Position numbers and translations under genes: made by a program. From positions 1-64,000 of the forward strand of contig NZ_APMP01000004.1 in assembly GCF_000372645.1 (NCBI RefSeq): DNA of 64,000 bases. Reading direction: 5' to 3'. The stretch is from Caulobacter vibrioides OR37. GTDB taxonomy: Bacteria; Pseudomonadota; Alphaproteobacteria; Caulobacterales; Caulobacteraceae. The notes below the pieces were generated by a model. That model was not told the origin of the DNA. It worked only from the letters and a program-made list of their open reading frames with translations, and did not search any database. Positions within the stretch are counted from its first letter, which is position 1; each line of letters starts with the position of its first letter. Below, in pieces: positions 60,209 through 64,000 of the stretch.

Positions 60209-61406
60209 GAGCGGCCTCCATCAGGGGCAGATGCAGCTTGGCTTTCTTCAGATCGCTTATTTTGGATTGGGCGTAGCCGGTGGCGTCGCCGATCTCGGTC
60301 TGCTTGAGACCCGCATCAGGGTCACTGGCGATAAGACTGACAAAGGCCTCCAAGTCGGCGGCAAGAATGCGCGCAGGCTGGGAGTCCAGCGATGGCGCGC
60401 GGGCCAACACCGCACTAAGAGCTCGGAACAGGGCCGGCCCGTCATGGGCGTCGCCACTCAACGCGACCCAACGCTTCACCGCTGCGCACACTCGCTCAAG
60501 ATCAGCGCCGGATCGCCCGGCCAGGCAGTAGGCGAAGATCCGCAAGGTGGCAGGCTCGGCACCGATCGGGCGCAGGAAGCGGGCGATCATCTGTTCGCGA
60601 GCCCCAGGTTCAGGCTCGCCCATGTGGACGTGGGTCTCGAACCGCCGCCACACCGCCGGATCGAGAAGACGGTCGTGGTTGGTGATGGCGACGGTGATGC
60701 CGAACTCGCGGCGCATGTCGAGGTTCTGCAGCAGGGTATTCACCACCCGCTTGATCTCGCCGATCTCCTGGGGGTCGTCGCGAAGCTTGGCGAGCGCGTC
60801 GAACTCATCGAGCAGAAGCACGCACGCGTAGCGATTGGCGAAGTCAAACAGGTTGGCGATGTTGCGCGCGGTGGTGCCGAGGAACGAAGAGATCAGGCCG
60901 TCGATGCGGGCGGTGATCAGAGGCAGGCCAAGACGCTCGGCAATGTAGCGCGCGGTGACCGTCTTGCCCGACCCCGGAGGGCCATAGATAAGCAAGGTGC
61001 GTGTTGGCTCCACGCCGACAGATTGAAGCGCCGCCGCACTGCTCCATTCTTGGAGCAGGCCTTCGATCGTTTCCCGGATAACCGGGCCATAGATCGGCGC
61101 CGGAAGACCGTCGCCGACGAAATCGATCGAACACAGCCGCGCGCCGGTTTCGCGATCGATGGGCGGATGCACTTCACGGGTCAGCCGCTCGCCGGTGACC
61201 AGAGAGCGGGAAACCTCGACGCGGCTGGGCGCCATTTCGCGGGTTTCCTCGACCGCCTCCAGCAGGCGCTCCAGCGTCGCGGCCTCCTTCGCCGCGCCGG
61301 CCTTCTCCAGCCTTTCGCGCAGACGGGCGACCTGTTTGCCCAATGCCGCCTGATCGCCCGCAAGCGCGGCGCGAACGATACTCTGCACCACAGCAAAATG
61401 TTCCAT
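60201..61406 (-). CDS. ietA: AAA ATPase, IetA-like
   Basis: The protein is 401 aa from ATG 61406, or 405 from GTG 61418; neither has an ideal site. Walker A is IYGPPGSGKTVTARYIAE near 140-157, Walker B VLLLDEFDALAKL, and TVAITNHDRLLDPAVWRRFE holds sensor 1 and the arginine finger. The C-terminus ends in a helix-turn-helix-like segment (QTEIGDATGYAQSKISDLK) that may bind DNA. In ietAS the ATPase is the antitoxin partner of the protease. Both genes form one minus-strand operon near the proposed right end of the island. Confidence 0.85.
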   Translation of the reverse strand: MEHFAVVQSIVRAALAGDQAALGKQVARLRERLEKAGAAKEAATLERLLEAVEETREMAPSRVEVSRSLVTGERLTREVHPPIDRETGARLCSIDFVGDGLPAPIYGPVIRETIEGLLQEWSSAAALQSVGVEPTRTLLIYGPPGSGKTVTARYIAERLGLPLITARIDGLISSFLGTTARNIANLFDFANRYACVLLLDEFDALAKLRDDPQEIGEIKRVVNTLLQNLDMRREFGITVAITNHDRLLDPAVWRRFETHVHMGEPEPGAREQMIARFLRPIGAEPATLRIFAYCLAGRSGADLERVCAAVKRWVALSGDAHDGPALFRALSAVLARAPSLDSQPARILAADLEAFVSLIASDPDAGLKQTEIGDATGYAQSKISDLKKAKLHLPLMEAAHA

Positions 61407-61496
61407 AGGACGATCCACCCGTAAACCAGTAAGGCAGATTCATATCGACGAAACAGAAAGAGAACAAGGGAAATTTCGTTAATATATCTCAACACT

Positions 61497-61512
61497 CCCG
61501 ATCAATATCGGG
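61497..61512. promoter_or_regulatory. Inverted repeat upstream of ietA
   Basis: CCCGAT and ATCGGG flank CAAT, about 90 bases upstream of the ietA start. It may be an operator for autoregulation by the ATPase's C-terminal HTH-like segment. Confidence 0.35.
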
Positions 61513-61754
61513 ATTTTCGCCATTCATATCTGACAATTGGGAAATCAAATCCGAATTGGACGGCGGAGCCATCGCCCATCCCGTCCGCATAAGCGCCGCC
61601 CCACCCGAGGCGACCCCTTAGGCGTCGAAGTAGACGAACGAGTAGCTGAGCATAGTCCTTCGCAGCCCCGAGGGCTGGATCGCGCCGCCGACGGGCCGGC
61701 GCGCAATTTCGGGCAATTTCGCGCGCTGGAGGGGAGAAGAAAAGGCGAACGCAG

Positions 61755-61838
61755 TGTACACGCACTGTACACGTCGCCCCATAAGTTATTGATATTTAAG
61801 GCCGATCAGACCAATCCATCATCGGCGCGACGGAAAAT
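61755..61838 (+). repeat. 84-bp direct repeat, right copy
   Basis: It begins with the perfect pair TGTACACG-CAC-TGTACACG and matches 39256-39339 at about 58 of 84 positions without gaps. Confidence 0.6.
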
Positions 61839-62407
61839 CTATGAGCTTGAAATGTATTCACTTTTATAGCCGGCCCGACAGCGAGACCAATCCAACCAGG
61901 TTCAAATTTCTTGGACCGAGTTTCGCGCTCGCCCCCTCGGCTTTATCACCGCCCGCACCTATAGAGCACGCCGCCATAAAACGGAAACATTGGCGCTGAC
62001 GCGACCAAGCCCGCCGCGTATCGCCAGCCGGGCGCGACGCCGGAAACACGCCCGCCCCCAGATCAGGGCGGACCGCGCGAAATGCAGAGCGTAAACCTAA
62101 ATCCGGGAAGGCCTATCAAACGAGAAGCCCGACCAGAAGGAAGCAGGGTGTGGCGTGACGACCTCAGCACTAAGGGAGCGACACCCCATAATCGTCGATT
62201 ACAGAGCGAAAAATCCTCAGATTTCGGTTGAGAGCCCCGATCTAAAGACGCGCCAGCAGATCCGAGTCCGAAATCGGACCTGCGGCGGTGGGGTCTATAG
62301 TACGCTACCGCCGAACAGGCGCGCATCCCCGCCCGGCGCGGCTTTGAAAGTCACTTCGGCGTCTGGGGTGCCACTGTCTCGGGCCTCCAGACGCAAGCCG
62401 GGCGGCC

Positions 62408-64000
62408 CTAGCGACCGGAGGGCGCTTGACGGACGGTCGCCAAAGACTCCTGGAGCGCGCGGGTGACGCCGTTGGTCCAGCCGAAGCCGTCCTGAGTGGG
62501 ATATTCGCCGCCGCCGCCCGCCTTGGCCTCCTCGATGTCGTACTTCTCCAACATCTTGCCACTGGCCGCGTACTCGCGCTCGACAGTGGAAAGCCAGCGC
62601 TTGGATATCTCGGCGGCAAGGGCGTCCTCGCCATAGCGGCGCAGACCGGACACCGCGACCCATTGTAGCGGCGCCCAGCCATTGGGACCATCCCACTGCT
62701 GGCCAGTGCGGACCGTGGTGGTGCGCAGGCCGCCGGGAGCGAGCAGCTCGTCCCAGGCCTTCCGGGCCACGATGTGGGCTTGGCGCGCCTCGGTCGCGCC
62801 CACGAACAACGGATAGATGGTCGCCGCGCTCAGCCGGTCCAGCCGCTGAGCGGTCGTCCACTGGTAGTCGAGGAAGGCGCCCTTTGCCGAATCCCAGAGG
62901 TAGAGGTTGATCGCCTTGGCCCGCGCCGCGGCCCGGTCGCCGTACTCGCGTGCGCAAGCGGCATCGGCCAATCTGGCGCAGCCCTCGGCGATCGCCTTTT
63001 CGAGACCGTACATCAGGCTGTTGAGATCGACCGGCACGATCGATGTCGTCTGAATCGTCGAGAGGCTTTCGCCGTTGGCCATCCAGCGCGAGGAGAAATC
63101 CCAGCCGCTCTCGGCGCCGGCGCGCAGGTCGCGGAACACGTCGGGCGCTGGACGGTCGCTCTGGGCGGCCGTTTCGAGATCTTCGCGATAAGATTCGTCG
63201 CGCGGCGTGGCGCGGTCGTCCCAATAACGGTTCAGAACCTCGCCGCCGGCCAGGGCCACCACGCGACGGTGCGCCTGACTGGGCTTGAGGCCGTCCGCCC
63301 CCTCCATCCAGAAGGCGTGCTCGCGCCGCATCAGGTCGACGCGGGTTTTGAGCGTCTTGGGATCGGTCGCCCTCGAGAGTCCGACCATGGCGAAGAAGAA
63401 CGGCGGCTGCGAGCGGCTCAGATAGTAGGTCCGCGCGCCGTTGGGCACATGGCCGTAGGTTCCGATCAGGTCGCCAAAATTGTCGATCATGCTCTCGACC
63501 AGATCATCGCGTCCGTCGGCCTTCAGGCCAAGCATCGTGAAATAGCTGTCCCAGTAATAGATCTCGCGAAAGCGCCCGCCCGGAACGACGAAGGACCTCT
63601 TCATGGCGAGCGCCGAGCCGCCCGCGACCGGCTTGACCGGCGGTCGCGTCAGCCTTGGCCATAGGGCCACGATATGAGCCTTGATCGGCGGCCGGGCCTT
63701 GCTCGGCGTCGGGGTCGCGCCGGCTTCGGGTAAGATGAAGTTGGCGCGGACGAAGCGCGCCAACTCGGCGTCGGTGAACCGGCGATGCGCGCGGTAGTCG
63801 GCCATGATCCGGTCCGCCGGCCGCTTGGGGACCGCGTCGACAAAGGTCTTGCCGTCCGCGAAGATCCGACGGGTCTGAACCGCTTGGAACAGCGCCTGAT
63901 AGGTGTCCGCCGGCGTCGGGATCGTCGAGGCCTTCTGGGTGGTCTCTTGCGCCCCGACCGTCGAGGCCAGGGCCGTGACCGCCAGCGTCGCGAAGATCAG
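62408..64000 (-). CDS. treA: Periplasmic alpha,alpha-trehalase (5' end beyond window)
   Basis: The frame reads from the window edge inside a signal peptide (ATLAVTALASTVGAQ) through ADGKTFVDAVPKR to a stop at 62408-62410. Both trehalase signatures are present: PGGRFREIYYWDSYFTMLGL and QWDGPNGWAPLQW. SRSQPPFFF is also typical. The enzyme splits trehalose into two glucoses in the periplasm (GH37). Nearly the whole mature protein is present, about 515 residues. It is unrelated to the metal genes and probably belongs to the core chromosome. Confidence 0.93.
   Translation of the reverse strand: MIFATLAVTALASTVGAQETTQKASTIPTPADTYQALFQAVQTRRIFADGKTFVDAVPKRPADRIMADYRAHRRFTDAELARFVRANFILPEAGATPTPSKARPPIKAHIVALWPRLTRPPVKPVAGGSALAMKRSFVVPGGRFREIYYWDSYFTMLGLKADGRDDLVESMIDNFGDLIGTYGHVPNGARTYYLSRSQPPFFFAMVGLSRATDPKTLKTRVDLMRREHAFWMEGADGLKPSQAHRRVVALAGGEVLNRYWDDRATPRDESYREDLETAAQSDRPAPDVFRDLRAGAESGWDFSSRWMANGESLSTIQTTSIVPVDLNSLMYGLEKAIAEGCARLADAACAREYGDRAAARAKAINLYLWDSAKGAFLDYQWTTAQRLDRLSAATIYPLFVGATEARQAHIVARKAWDELLAPGGLRTTTVRTGQQWDGPNGWAPLQWVAVSGLRRYGEDALAAEISKRWLSTVEREYAASGKMLEKYDIEEAKAGGGGEYPTQDGFGWTNGVTRALQESLATVRQAPSGR

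Larger units (their letters stand above)
61407..62407. other. 1-kb intergenic region between ietA and treA
   Basis: I see no gene with a supported start or family here. The first 150 bases are AT-rich, with an inverted repeat CCCGAT-CAAT-ATCGGG at 61497-61512, likely the ietA promoter area. The attachment-like repeat is at 61755-61838. The remainder returns gradually to high GC. It probably holds the junction between accessory and core DNA. Confidence 0.5.

Noticed and set aside
62155..62466. Possible 103-aa gene between ietA and treA
   Set aside because: It has no ribosome-binding site or family features, and its end runs into the treA coding region on the other strand.
1..64000. CRISPR arrays, tRNA, rRNA or complete insertion sequences
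   Set aside because: No regularly spaced repeats, no cloverleaf with a TTCGA-type arm outside genes, no rRNA motifs and no transposase were found by reading.

Overview
The window is high-GC, densely coding DNA from an alphaproteobacterium. A Caulobacter-like host is my best guess. That is inference from the GC-rich codon use, the alphaproteobacterial ICE/plasmid genes (DUF736, large ParB, DUF3768) and a periplasmic trehalase; no rRNA, tRNA or other taxonomic marker is present. Most of the window reads as accessory DNA: mobile-element genes, predicted defence genes and stacked heavy-metal resistance.

Region 1 (1-17.1 kb) carries conjugative-element and defence genes. It holds a DUF736 gene and a decayed inverted copy, a secreted nuclease-like protein, a 748-aa ParB-family protein and a DUF3768 gene. 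The last two share a structured 5' leader and a 3' hairpin. Between them lie a 1246-aa protein with a nuclease-like N-terminus convergent with a HEPN/Toprim protein, an XRE regulator, a FadR-type regulator and a complete riboflavin operon (ribD-ribE-ribBA-ribH) with no recognisable FMN riboswitch. A small ICE-type gene and a HEPN protein with an R-x4-H motif follow.

Region 2 (17.1-37.9 kb) is a metal-efflux block, mostly on the minus strand. It has two CzcCBA RND systems, each preceded by a small CzcI-like exported protein. Also present are a CDF exporter, a P1B-4 ATPase operon with three ATGA-coupled small genes, two DUF190 proteins, an orphan FlgC-like rod protein and a frameshifted acyltransferase.

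Region 3 (38-61.8 kb) begins with an AT-rich, attachment-like segment and an AlpA/excisionase-like gene. It then carries a CnrYXH-CBA type Ni/Co system: anti-sigma factor, periplasmic sensor, ECF sigma factor and third RND pump. A HupE/UreJ operon lies next to it. Beyond it are a Tat-type superoxide dismutase cluster, a two-component system, the chromate transporter ChrA, a His-tailed NreB-like MFS exporter, and the ietA/ietS ATPase-subtilase stabilisation/defence pair. Five copies of one promoter-like motif (G[AG]GGG[CG]G-N12-TGCGTAA) precede cnrYXH, cnrCBA, the NreB-like gene, a DUF1289 gene and an unknown membrane protein, which suggests one sigma regulon. Two ungapped 84-bp direct repeats (39256 and 61755) bracket this 22.5-kb block. 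Region 4 (62.4 kb to the end) is the 3' part of a trehalase gene and probably marks the return to core chromosome.
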